A stretch of DNA of 64,000 nt from assembly GCF_002198095.1 (NCBI RefSeq), contig NZ_NHMK01000009.1, positions 496,001 to 560,000 on the forward strand. The letters run 5' to 3'. The DNA comes from Deinococcus indicus. GTDB taxonomy: Bacteria > Deinococcota > Deinococci > Deinococcales > Deinococcaceae. Shown piece after piece: positions 53,130 through 61,517 of this stretch. The notes below the pieces were generated by a model that had not been told where the DNA came from, made no database searches, and was given only the letters and a program-made list of their open reading frames with translations. Made by a program: the position numbers and the translations under genes. How positions within the stretch are numbered: position 1 is the stretch's first letter; each line of letters begins with the position of its first letter.

Positions 53130-53837
53130 GTGCCCCGCCGTCTGAACCTGGCCGCCCTGACCGACGAGGAACTGCAACGCCTGGTCGGTGAGGACCGTGC
53201 CGTGGGCCTGCTGCCCGAGATCAGCCGCGCCCGCCTGGACGGCCGCCCCGTGAGCGGCCCGCCCGTCCATGAACACCTGACCTTCGAACCGCTCGAGGAA
53301 CGCGCCTGGGGCAGCACCCCGGAACAGGCGCGCAGCCTGGGCGCCCTGCACGCCGCCGTGCTGGCGCAGGGCGCCGCGTTCCACGGAACCTTCTACCTGC
53401 CGGTCATCAGCGAGGTCCGGCACCTGCGCGCCTACACCCTGGAGCCCGACACGACCGCCGCGCTGCGCTGGAGCGAGACGCCGGAGTCCGCCCGGACGGG
53501 CCGCGCGTACCTGCAACTCATGACCTGGCTGCGTGACCGGGCCAGCGGCGTCGCGTGCGTCCTGACGACCGGTTCGCCCACCCTGTCGTCCCCGTCCCTG
53601 AGTGAGGAGATCGACCAGCACCACCACCCGGACGCCCCGGTGCCCGACCTGCTGGCCCTGCACCGCGCCTACGTCCTGCGGCACGGGCGCGGGCAGAAGC
53701 TCGGCGCGGACGCCGACTGGACCCGCGCGTGGCAGGCGTCGCACGCACTGAACCTGAACGCCTGGGTGCGGCGCGGCCTGCTGATCGACGCGCCCGACGG
53801 GCCGCCCGACCCGCCCGCGCGTCCCGCCGCGCCCTGA
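53130..53837 (+). CDS. Protein of unknown function
   Basis: 235 aa. The start is a GTG seven bases after TATCCT. No recognised family. It is mostly helical, with a conserved-looking centre (FYLPVISEVRHLRAYTLEPDTTA, GRAYLQLMTWLRDRASGVACVLTTGSP) and a Pro-rich end. No signal peptide or membrane segment. The leaderless promoter and codon use support it as a real gene. Confidence 0.7.
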   Translation: MPRRLNLAALTDEELQRLVGEDRAVGLLPEISRARLDGRPVSGPPVHEHLTFEPLEERAWGSTPEQARSLGALHAAVLAQGAAFHGTFYLPVISEVRHLRAYTLEPDTTAALRWSETPESARTGRAYLQLMTWLRDRASGVACVLTTGSPTLSSPSLSEEIDQHHHPDAPVPDLLALHRAYVLRHGRGQKLGADADWTRAWQASHALNLNAWVRRGLLIDAPDGPPDPPARPAAP

Positions 53838-53901
53838 AACGGCGCGGTCCGTCTGAACAGAGGCGCGCGCCCGGCGACCCGAGTGCGCCAGAATCGCTGC
53901 C

Positions 53902-54528
53902 ATGAAGGATCAAGTTCCGCCTGCCCTCCCGCACCGTCACGTCGCCTTCGACTGGGGCGGTGTGTTCACCATCGGCACCTTCGACGGCCGCAGCACCCAG
54001 AACGTCGCGGACCGCAGCGGCGTGCCGGTCGAACGTGTCCGCGAGTCGTACTTCCGGCATGTGCGGCAGCTGGAGGTCGGCGCCTGGACGCTGGCGCAGT
54101 TCTGGACGGTCCTGCAGGAGGAAGCCGGGATTCCCATGCCGTACGGTGACTTCGAGGAACTGTACCTGGGCAGCATCGTGGACAACCCGCCCATGTACGC
54201 CACGCTGGCCGCGCTGTCGCAGGACGTGCGGGTGGGCCTGCTGAGCAACAACTACCCGGTCGTCAGCGATCACCTGCGCCGCGACCCGCGTTTTGCGCGG
54301 TTCCACCAGCCGGTGTTCAGTAACGAACTGGGCCACAAGAAGCCCTCGCCGGAGTCCTTCGCGGCGCTGGAGGCCGCCATGGGCATCCCGGCCGCGCAGG
54401 TGGCATTCGTGGACGACGTGCAGGAGAACATCGACGCCGCGAACGCCGCCGGGTTCCACGGCATCCTGTACCACCACGACCACCACGCCGCTTTCGAGGC
54501 CACGCTGGCGGAGTGGCTGAACGGCTGA
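53902..54528 (+). CDS. HAD-superfamily hydrolase, YihX-like
   Basis: 208 aa. The ATG is seven bases after CAGAAT. Motif I is [10 protein letters not shown], where the usual second Asp is Gly-Gly as in the HAD-IA variant-3 group. Motif II is VGLLSNN, motif III includes [11 protein letters not shown], and motif IV is [15 protein letters not shown] small helical cap sits between motifs I and II. It should dephosphorylate a small sugar phosphate. A hairpin terminator with T run follows at 54570. Confidence 0.9.
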   Translation: MKDQVPPALPHRHVAFDWGGVFTIGTFDGRSTQNVADRSGVPVERVRESYFRHVRQLEVGAWTLAQFWTVLQEEAGIPMPYGDFEELYLGSIVDNPPMYATLAALSQDVRVGLLSNNYPVVSDHLRRDPRFARFHQPVFSNELGHKKPSPESFAALEAAMGIPAAQVAFVDDVQENIDAANAAGFHGILYHHDHHAAFEATLAEWLNG

Positions 54529-54569
54529 ACGGTTGCGCGGCTGAAGAGCCCCAAGCGAAGGTTCCAAGG

Positions 54570-54603
54570 AAAGGGGCGTCCGGTGCAGTCCGGGCGCCCC
54601 TTT
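54570..54603 (+). terminator. Intrinsic terminator of the HAD gene
   Basis: AAAGGGGCGTCCGG pairs with CCGGGCGCCCCTTT (14-bp stem with one T opposite G pair), followed by TTTCTTCG. Confidence 0.85.
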
Positions 54604-54659
54604 CTTCGTGTCTTGTCCCTCCGCCCCGGCAGGGGCGTGGGGCGGCGGGATCACCGGCA

Positions 54660-54711
54660 GGTGGTGTACCTGACCGGGTGGTGTACTTCGGCACTCCTCC
54701 GGTACACCACC
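54660..54711 (+). promoter_or_regulatory. Triple GGTGGTGTAC operator-like sites upstream of isocitrate lyase
   Basis: GGTGGTGTAC occurs at 54660-54669 and again at 54677-54686 (17 bp apart). Its reverse complement GTACACCACC lies at 54702-54711. A CACAAT box (54734-54739) follows 22 bases later and would be the -10, giving a leader of about 105 bases. The regulator is unknown. Confidence 0.6.
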
Positions 54712-54851
54712 TCCCGGCGCGGGGTGCGGGGAGCACAATGCCCCTACCGAAAGGCACCGCCCACACCGGGCACCCCACACACCACGCCAGACCCCTCACG
54801 CCCCGCAACGGGCGCGGCGGATCGTCCCTCACACCCCACGGAGGCCCCACC

Positions 54852-56159
<1,308 letters not shown>

Positions 56160-56207
56160 ACGCCTGACCACCCACGGCAGCCGCAGCGGCTGCGCCATGA
56201 CCGCCCA

Positions 56208-56244
56208 GCAGGGGGAGAACCGGACCACCGGGATCTCCCCCTGC
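56208..56244 (+). terminator. Terminator of aceA
   Basis: A perfect 11-bp stem GCAGGGGGAGA / TCTCCCCCTGC, 48 bases after the stop. A smaller hairpin GCAGCC / GGCTGC precedes it at about 56177-56193. Confidence 0.7.
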
Positions 56245-56359
56245 GGCGTGTTCTCCCCGTCGCCAGGGTGGGGGAGGGGTCATGCGGCTTCCGCCCGTCC
56301 CGTTCACAACCCGCGACCCGTCGTGTTTCCACGCGGCGCCGCCGCTCCCGCCGTGCGGA

Positions 56360-56656
56360 TCAGGGAGCCGGGCAGGGGTAGCCGCCCGTGACGGTCGTCT
56401 GCGTCTGCCGCACCACGTACTCGCCCGTCTGCGGACTGAACTGCACGTAATCGCGCTGCCAGCGGCAGAACAGGTGCCCGTCCCACCAGGACCGGTCACT
56501 GGCGATCAGCCGCCAGCCGGTCCAGAAACTGTCGGTCATGGGCGTGACCACGCCCGTCCCTGGGCCCGTCCCCACGCCCGGCCCGGCCGCCACCGCAGCG
56601 GGCGAGCCGGTCAGGGCCACGCCGACCATCAACAGATTCAGAACGAGTTTCTTCAT
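56360..56656 (-). CDS. Small exported protein of unknown function
   Basis: 98 aa. The ATG is preceded by GGTGAT. A signal peptide MKKLVLNLLMVGVALTG...AAVAAG is followed by a Gly/Thr-rich stretch, then a Trp-rich domain (SFWTGWRLIASDRSWWDGHLF) with two cysteines in the C-terminal half (FCRWQRDY, GGYPCPAP) that could pair. No family recognised. The promoter is given separately. Confidence 0.8.
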   Translation of the reverse strand: MKKLVLNLLMVGVALTGSPAAVAAGPGVGTGPGTGVVTPMTDSFWTGWRLIASDRSWWDGHLFCRWQRDYVQFSPQTGEYVVRQTQTTVTGGYPCPAP

Positions 56657-56786
56657 GGATCACCCCGGCAGGACCTGACCCTGCAACTGCTGTCCCTGCA
56701 ACTGAACGTCCCGGCACGCCGGAACCGCCGAATTCTGCACCTGCACGCACCACTGAACTGCGCCACTCGCTGAACTGAACCCCTGG

Positions 56787-56815
56787 AGTCTAGGGCGGTC
56801 CCCGCCACGACTCAA
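56787..56815 (-). promoter_or_regulatory. Sigma-70-type promoter for the small exported protein
   Basis: On the minus strand TTGAGT (56815-56810) and TAGACT (56792-56787) are 17 bases apart, which is ideal spacing. The transcript would have a leader of about 125 bases before the ATG at 56656. It is one of the few -35/-10 pairs visible in the window. Confidence 0.55.
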
Positions 56816-56851
56816 GCGGATGGCCGTCCCCGCCCTGCTCGGGCAGACGGG

Positions 56852-56890
56852 AACCGGGCCCCGACCGCAGGGTGCGGCGAGGCCCGGTTC
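56852..56890 (-). terminator. Terminator of the corC-cdd genes
   Basis: A 9-bp stem AACCGGGCC / GGCCCGGTT. It lies downstream of the cdd stop, but MITE-A copy K separates the two. Confidence 0.6.
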
Positions 56891-56928
56891 AGAGGGTGGG
56901 TCAGGTGGCCCGGCCCGGTGAAGGTTAT

Positions 56929-57084
56929 ACGGATTCCGTTTGTTTCGCCGACAATCCGGAACGTCACCGCCCCTGCCAGCTCCACGTCCGGAGGGGCGTT
57001 TCTCTCCTTCTCTGCGGGGCAGCTCTACGAGTCGCATCCGCTCGGACCCAGCGGGCTTTACAGCCCATTCAATCCGAGTCCGTA
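56929..57084 (+). mobile_element. MITE-A copy K (156 bp)
   Basis: Flanked by TTA at 56926-56928 and 57085-57087. The right TTA is the TAA stop of cdd, so the duplicated triplet differs from the TGA/TCA of the other copies. Begins TACGGATTCCGTTTG and ends CAATCCGAGTCCGTA. Confidence 0.88.
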
Positions 57085-57543
57085 TTACTCGGTGCCGACC
57101 GGGTGGCCGTCGTCGCGGTGCTCGAGGCGGAAACCGTGCGGCAGGAAGTCGCGGACGTACCCGCTGATGATGTCGCCGTGCTGGTTGACGCACACCACGC
57201 GGGCGTCCGGCGCGAACTCGAACAGCACCTGACGGCACGCGCCGCAGGGACTGGCGGGCGGCGTGGCCTCCGAGTACACGACGATGTCGGCAAAGTCGCG
57301 CCGCCCGGCGGTCGCCATGGCCTGCACGGCGCTCTGCTCGGCGCAGCGGCCCAGGCCGTAACTGGCGTTCTCGACGTTCGCGCCGAAGTACACCTGCCCG
57401 TCGGTGGTGCGCAGGGCCGCGCCCACATGGAAGCGGCTGTACGGGGCGTACGCCTGCTTGAACGCCGCCCTGGCGCCCTCCAGCAGTTGCGGGTCGGGGG
57501 TCAGGTTCAGGGCGTTGCTGTCGGTGGGTCGGGGGTCAGTCAT
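57085..57543 (-). CDS. cdd: Cytidine deaminase
   Basis: 152 aa. Zinc and catalytic motifs are GRCAEQSAV (Cys and Glu, about residues 68-76) and PCGACRQVLFEF (about 102-113). FHVGAALRTTDGQVYFGANVENASY precedes them. A tetramer-forming small Cdd, slightly longer than usual because of a 20-residue N-terminal extension. It converts cytidine and deoxycytidine to uridine forms. Its start overlaps the CorC-type gene by 8 bases. The stop is the MITE-A copy K target. Confidence 0.95.
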   Translation of the reverse strand: MTDPRPTDSNALNLTPDPQLLEGARAAFKQAYAPYSRFHVGAALRTTDGQVYFGANVENASYGLGRCAEQSAVQAMATAGRRDFADIVVYSEATPPASPCGACRQVLFEFAPDARVVCVNQHGDIISGYVRDFLPHGFRLEHRDDGHPVGTE

Positions 57544-58873
57544 GGTGGATCTCCTCGGGGTCCAGGGGGGAGCGGTGCGGGGCGCGTTCCACGCGGACGC
57601 GGATCACGCGGCGCTGATCGGCACTCTCGACCGTGAACGCCCAGCCTTCATGCACGAAACTCTGCCCGGCGGCCGGGATGTCGCCGAAGTGGCTGGTCAT
57701 GAAGCCGCTCAGTGTATCGAATTCGCCCTCGCCGTCTTCGAGGTTGCTGCCCAGGTGTTCCTCGACCTCGCCGACGGTCAGGCTGGCGTCCATCAGGTAC
57801 ACGCCCTCGCCGAGCACCTCGATCATGGGCAGCTCGTCCTCGTCGGTCTCGTCGTAGATCTCGCCGACGATCTCCTCGAGGGCGTCTTCCAGCGTGACCA
57901 GCCCGGTCGTGCCGCCGAACTCGTCCACGACGATGCTCATGTGGCTCTTCTTGTCGCGCATCTTGGCGAGCAGGTCCTTGATCTTCATGCCTTCGGGCAC
58001 GAAGTACACGGGCCGCATGATGTCCGCGATGACCGCGTGGTCGAGTTCGTCCAGGTGGCGCAGCATGTCCCCGGTGTGCGCGATGCCCACGATGTTGTCC
58101 GCGTTGTCCTGGAAGACCGGCACGCGCGAGTACCCGTGTTCGGCGTTCACTTCCAGCAGGCGGCGCAGCGGCGAGGCGCCGTCCACGACGATCATGTCCA
58201 CGCGGGGCGTCATGACCTCGCGGGTGGTGGTGTCGGACAGGTCGAACACGTTGTACACGAGTTCCTTCTCGCTGTCCTCCAGCACGCCCTCCTGGCTGGA
58301 AGCGCCCACGATCATGCGGATCTCCTCTTCGGAGTACGCGGCGTGATGGCCGGCCACGCCGCGCAGTCCGAACAGCCGTACCACGCCGTTGCCCATGCCG
58401 TTCAGGATGCGGATGGCGTACTGGAAGATGGCCGTGAAGATCAGCAGCGGCCGGATGACGAACAGGCTGACCTGCTCGCTGCGTTGCAGCGCCCAGCTTT
58501 TCGGCGCGAGTTCCCCGAACACGATGTGCAGCACGGTACTGATCGTGAAGGCCACGCCGAACGAGATGGCCGTGATCTGCGCCTCGCTGAACTGCCCCTC
58601 CGGGAACAGGGGGTGCAGCAGGTGCTCGATGGCCGGTTCGGCCACGAAGCCGATGGCGAGGCTGGCCATGGTGATGCCCAGCTGGGTCGCGGCGATGTAC
58701 AGGTCGAGGTTTTTCAGGGCGCGCTGCGTGGCGCGGGCCAGACTGCTGCCCTCGTCGGCCAGCTGGTCGATGCGGGTGCGGCGCACGCTGACCAGCGCGA
58801 ACTCGGCGGCGACGAAAAAGCCGTTCATCAGCACCAGGAAGAACAAGGCGAGGATGCCAAACAGGTCATTCAT
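57536..58873 (-). CDS. CNNM/CorC-HlyC family membrane protein (hemolysin-like)
   Basis: 445 aa from the ATG at 58873. An N-terminal DUF21 transmembrane domain with four helices (residues about 5-200, FLVLMNGFFVAAEFALVSVRRTRI, AATQLGITMASLAIGFVAEP) is followed by a CBS pair (about 215-340, EVMTPRVDMIVVDG, HMSIVVDEFGGTTGLVTLED). A C-terminal CorC_HlyC domain ends it (LDASLTVGEVEEHLG-like). Members control magnesium or cobalt efflux, or other divalent ions; the specific ion is not shown. Upstream is a possible leader RNA. Confidence 0.93.
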   Translation of the reverse strand: MNDLFGILALFFLVLMNGFFVAAEFALVSVRRTRIDQLADEGSSLARATQRALKNLDLYIAATQLGITMASLAIGFVAEPAIEHLLHPLFPEGQFSEAQITAISFGVAFTISTVLHIVFGELAPKSWALQRSEQVSLFVIRPLLIFTAIFQYAIRILNGMGNGVVRLFGLRGVAGHHAAYSEEEIRMIVGASSQEGVLEDSEKELVYNVFDLSDTTTREVMTPRVDMIVVDGASPLRRLLEVNAEHGYSRVPVFQDNADNIVGIAHTGDMLRHLDELDHAVIADIMRPVYFVPEGMKIKDLLAKMRDKKSHMSIVVDEFGGTTGLVTLEDALEEIVGEIYDETDEDELPMIEVLGEGVYLMDASLTVGEVEEHLGSNLEDGEGEFDTLSGFMTSHFGDIPAAGQSFVHEGWAFTVESADQRRVIRVRVERAPHRSPLDPEEIHHD

Positions 58874-58985
58874 GAATGGACGCGCTCCATTGTTCGCGTC
58901 CCGGTCATCCGCGAGGCACATGCTGCCCGTCCACGCCTGCCGGGCGCGGTCCGTCGGTGTCCGGTGGTGGTCGTGACGCCACAGC

Positions 58986-59065
58986 AAAAAGCCGCCCTCA
59001 GGCGGAATTCACCGGGCGTCGAGGAAGAGCCAGAACTGGGAGGCTCCATAGCAGAGCGGAGTGTA
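58986..59065 (-). ncRNA. Candidate short leader RNA or attenuator upstream of the CNNM gene
   Basis: On the minus strand a TACACT box (59065-59060) is followed about 60 bases later by a hairpin CCGCC-TGAG-GGCGG with CTTTTT (58986-59005). This terminator sits before, not after, a gene, so a short transcript would end about 110 bases upstream of the CNNM start. A 20-codon frame from a GTG within the -10 region (MCYTPLCYGASQFWLFLDAR) ends in TGA just before the hairpin. Confidence 0.4.
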
Positions 59066-59243
59066 ACACACCCGCCCCGCCCGGCACGCCGGTGTCTGCC
59101 GCGCGGTGACGCCCCGGACGGCCGGCCCGGTCACGCGGCGGGGCCAGCGGCACGCTAGGCTGGGGCGGACCAGACACCTCATGCTCAGGAGCCGACCCGA
59201 CGGCCCTGATCGCCCCGCTCTCCCGTTCCCGGAGGTTTCCCGC

Positions 59244-60260
59244 ATGACCCAGCCCGACGCCACCCCCCTGCCCGACACGTACCGCGCCCTGCGCGCCGAG
59301 AAGACCGACAGCGGCGTGCAGGTGAGCCTCCAGACCCTGCCGCTGAGCGCCCTGCCCGACGGGGACGTGACCGTGCAGGTCACGCACTCCAGCCTGAACT
59401 ACAAGGACGGACTGGCCGTGTCCGGGCGGCCCGGCGTGCTGCGCTCGTATCCCATGACGCCCGGCATCGACCTGGCCGGCACGGTGTTGGAGGACCGCAC
59501 GGGCCGCTGGCAGCCGGGGCAGGGCGTGATCCTGACCGGCTGGGGTATCGGCGAGCGGCAGGACGGCGGGTACGCCACCCTGGCCCGCGCCAGGGCCGAC
59601 TGGCTGGTCGCGCAGCCCCCCGGCACCGACGCCCGCTGGGCCATGAGTGTCGGCACGGCCGGATTCACGGCCATGCTGGCCGTCATGGCCCTCGAGGAGC
59701 ACGGCGTGACTCCCGGCGACGGCGAGGTCCTCGTGACCGGCGCGGCCGGCGGGGTGGGCAGCACCGCCGTGGCGCTCCTGGCCGCCGCCGGTCACACCGT
59801 GGTCGCCAGCACCGGCCGCGCGCAGGAGGAAGCGTACCTGCTGGGCCTGGGCGCCAGCCGCGTGATCGGCCGGGAAGAACTCACGGCGCTGAACCGCCCG
59901 CTGGAGAAGGAACGCTGGGCGGGCGTGGTGGACAGCGTGGGCGGCGCGACCCTGGCCGGCGCGTATGCGTCCACCCGCACGCACGGCGCGCTGGCCGTGT
60001 GCGGACTGGCGGGCGGCAGCGACCTGAACGCCAGCGTGTTCCCGCTGATCCTGCGCGGTGTGAACCTGCTCGGCATCGACAGCGTCACCTGCCCCACCCC
60101 GCGCCGCGAGGCCGCCTGGAACCGCCTGGCCCGCGACCTGAGAGCCGGCAAGCTGGCCGCCGTCACGCAGGAACGCGCCCTGAGCGACGTGCCGACCCTG
60201 GCCGGTGAGATCCTGGCCGGGCAGGTCCGTGGCCGCACCGTCATCGACGTGACCCGCTGA
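59244..60260 (+). CDS. MDR-family oxidoreductase, acrylyl-CoA reductase AcuI/YhdH type
   Basis: 338 aa. The ATG is preceded by GGAGG at eight bases. Family features: HSSLNYKDGLAVSG at about residues 49-62, PMTPGIDLAGTV, GGYATLARARADWLV, the NADP site LVTGAAGGVGSTAVALLA, and VVDSVGGATLAG. No structural zinc cysteines, as in AcuI. It reduces acrylyl-CoA to propanoyl-CoA in relatives. The stop codon is the insertion target of MITE-B copy 3. Confidence 0.93.
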   Translation: MTQPDATPLPDTYRALRAEKTDSGVQVSLQTLPLSALPDGDVTVQVTHSSLNYKDGLAVSGRPGVLRSYPMTPGIDLAGTVLEDRTGRWQPGQGVILTGWGIGERQDGGYATLARARADWLVAQPPGTDARWAMSVGTAGFTAMLAVMALEEHGVTPGDGEVLVTGAAGGVGSTAVALLAAAGHTVVASTGRAQEEAYLLGLGASRVIGREELTALNRPLEKERWAGVVDSVGGATLAGAYASTRTHGALAVCGLAGGSDLNASVFPLILRGVNLLGIDSVTCPTPRREAAWNRLARDLRAGKLAAVTQERALSDVPTLAGEILAGQVRGRTVIDVTR

Positions 60261-60413
60261 GCAATGGTGCAGACAGGGTCATCACTTCCGGGCAGACCAG
60301 CGATGGACACGCCGTGTTGACCCTTCCCTCTTGAGGGGGTGGGCAGGAATGGCGCGACAGAAGACGTGTTCCATGGTTGTCCCCTCTGGCGCTTGAACAG
60401 TGTCCGCACCATT

Positions 60414-61305
60414 AGATCTCCTGCGAAAGTCCCCAGCTACGCTGCGTGAGTGAGCCACGACCGTCTGGAACGCCTCCGACAGCTAAACCGCACACGCTTC
60501 AAACGGCACACCGGGATCTACCCCGAAACCTTCGCCGAGATGGAAATCGTCCTGCACCAACGCGAACGCTCCAAGAAAAAGTCCGGTCGACCTCCCGCCC
60601 TCAACGCGAGTGAACAGCTCCTCCTCACCCTCGAATTCTGGCGTGAATACCGTACCTTCGCCCACCTCGGCCATGACTGGAACATTCACGAAACCACCGT
60701 GCAGCGCACGGTGGAGCGCGTCGAAACCGCCCTGATCCACAGCGGAGAGTTCCGACTTCCTGGCCGCAAGAGCCTCAAACAGGAAGAGAACGTCTTCCAG
60801 ATCATCGCCGTAGATGCCGCTGAAACCCCGTGTGAACGACCGACCAGCCAACAACGCCGCTGGTACAGCGGCAAGAAGAAACGGCACACCCTCAAAACGC
60901 AGGTCGTGATCGACGTGTCCACACGCATGATCCTGTGCGTTGCCACCGCCTTCGGGTCCATGCATGACCTCACCCTGTTTCGGCAGTCAGGCGTCCAGAT
61001 CCATCCAGAAACGGCGCTGATCGGGGATGCCGGCGACCAGGGCATTCGGCCGCATCAAGGTCACTCGGTGACACCGCACAAAGCGACAAAGAAAGCGCCG
61101 CTGACCCCTGAACAGCGTCAACAGAACCGGGAACTGGCGTCGACCCGCAGGCGGGTCGAGCATGTCATCCGGTGTCTGAAGATTTTCCGCGTGCTGAAGG
61201 ACATTTACCGTCACCGGAGGCGGCGCTTCTCTGTACGCGTCAATCTCATTGCAGCGGTATGTAACCGCAGCGTTGCCGGTGTGGCGTGACTTTCGCAGGA
61301 GGTCT
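60414..61305 (+). mobile_element. Insertion sequence, IS5 family, ISL2-type (892 bp, intact)
   Basis: The ends are AGATCTCCTGCGAAAGTC (60414-60431) and GACTTTCGCAGGAGGTCT (61288-61305), an 18-bp inverted repeat with one mismatch. ATT is duplicated at 60411-60413 and 61306-61308 (the ANT target type of the ISL2 subgroup, established). One transposase gene fills it. It looks complete and recent. Confidence 0.88.
60450..61289 (+). CDS. DDE transposase of the ISL2-type IS
   Basis: 279 aa from a GTG six bases after TACGCT. An N-terminal HTH_Tnp_4-like domain (about residues 40-95) is followed by DDE_Tnp_4 catalysis: D122 in IIAVDAAETP, D193 in LIGDAGDQGI and E237 in RRRVEHVIRCLK. The lysine-rich YSGKKKRHTLKTQ segment (about 139-151) is typical. 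A single uninterrupted frame, so it needs no frameshift. The stop overlaps the right inverted repeat. Confidence 0.93.
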   Translation: MSHDRLERLRQLNRTRFKRHTGIYPETFAEMEIVLHQRERSKKKSGRPPALNASEQLLLTLEFWREYRTFAHLGHDWNIHETTVQRTVERVETALIHSGEFRLPGRKSLKQEENVFQIIAVDAAETPCERPTSQQRRWYSGKKKRHTLKTQVVIDVSTRMILCVATAFGSMHDLTLFRQSGVQIHPETALIGDAGDQGIRPHQGHSVTPHKATKKAPLTPEQRQQNRELASTRRRVEHVIRCLKIFRVLKDIYRHRRRRFSVRVNLIAAVCNRSVAGVA

Positions 61306-61313
61306 ATTGCTGA

Positions 61314-61388
61314 GACGGAATCCGTGTTGCTCCTTCTCGCGCTGCTTGGCCTGGAGGGGTTGCAATGACCCTCCAACCGGGGTCCGTA
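61314..61388 (+). mobile_element. MITE-A copy L (75 bp, short divergent form)
   Basis: Ends GACGGAATCCGTGTTGC and CCGGGGTCCGTA. The left flank is TGA at 61311-61313 (shared with MITE-B copy 3) and the right flank is TGA at 61389-61391. The inside contains a hairpin GGAGGGGTTGCAATGACCCTCC-like sequence, reading GGAGGG around GCAAT with CCCTCC. Confidence 0.7.
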
Positions 61389-61411
61389 TGACTTCACGGC
61401 CCCAGACGAAG

Positions 61412-61445
61412 GATGGGCGGCCCCGCGCAAGTGGGGCCGCCCATC
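61412..61445 (-). terminator. Terminator hairpin of the protease gene
   Basis: Perfect 13-bp stem GATGGGCGGCCCC (61412-61424) / GGGGCCGCCCATC (61433-61445). On the minus strand it follows the heptamer array, which lies between it and the stop codon. Confidence 0.7.
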
Positions 61446-61517
61446 AGCCATCAGCCATCAGCCATCAGCCATCAGCCATCAGCCATCAGCCATCAGCCAT
61501 CAGCCATCAGCCATCAG
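61441..61517. repeat. Heptamer array, CCATCAG x 11
   Basis: Eleven perfect tandem copies of CCATCAG (CTGATGG on the minus strand). The first minus-strand unit contains the TGA stop codon of the protease gene (61516-61514), so the array trails directly behind it and ends in the terminator hairpin. Confidence 0.95.

Larger units (their letters stand above)
60261..61310 (+). mobile_element. MITE-B copy 3, interrupted by the IS element
   Basis: It begins GCAATGGTGCAGACAGG right after the TGA stop (60258-60260) of the AcuI gene. Its right end CCGCACCATT-GC is split by the IS: ATT at 60411-60413 and again at 61306-61308. The right flank is TGA at 61311-61313, so without the IS it is about 152 bp with a perfect TGA duplication. 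Confidence 0.82.

Noticed and set aside
53518..54780. 420-codon minus-strand frame across the HAD gene
   Set aside because: Shadow of the HAD and neighbouring plus-strand genes, with no motif.
59009..59383. Minus-strand ORF ending in YGASQFWLFLDAR as a normal protein gene
   Set aside because: Its upstream part overlaps the AcuI gene on the other strand; only the last 20 codons are plausible as a leader peptide, so it is mentioned only in the leader-RNA entry.
61441..61517. CRISPR array
   Set aside because: Units are contiguous seven-base repeats without spacers and no cas genes are near.
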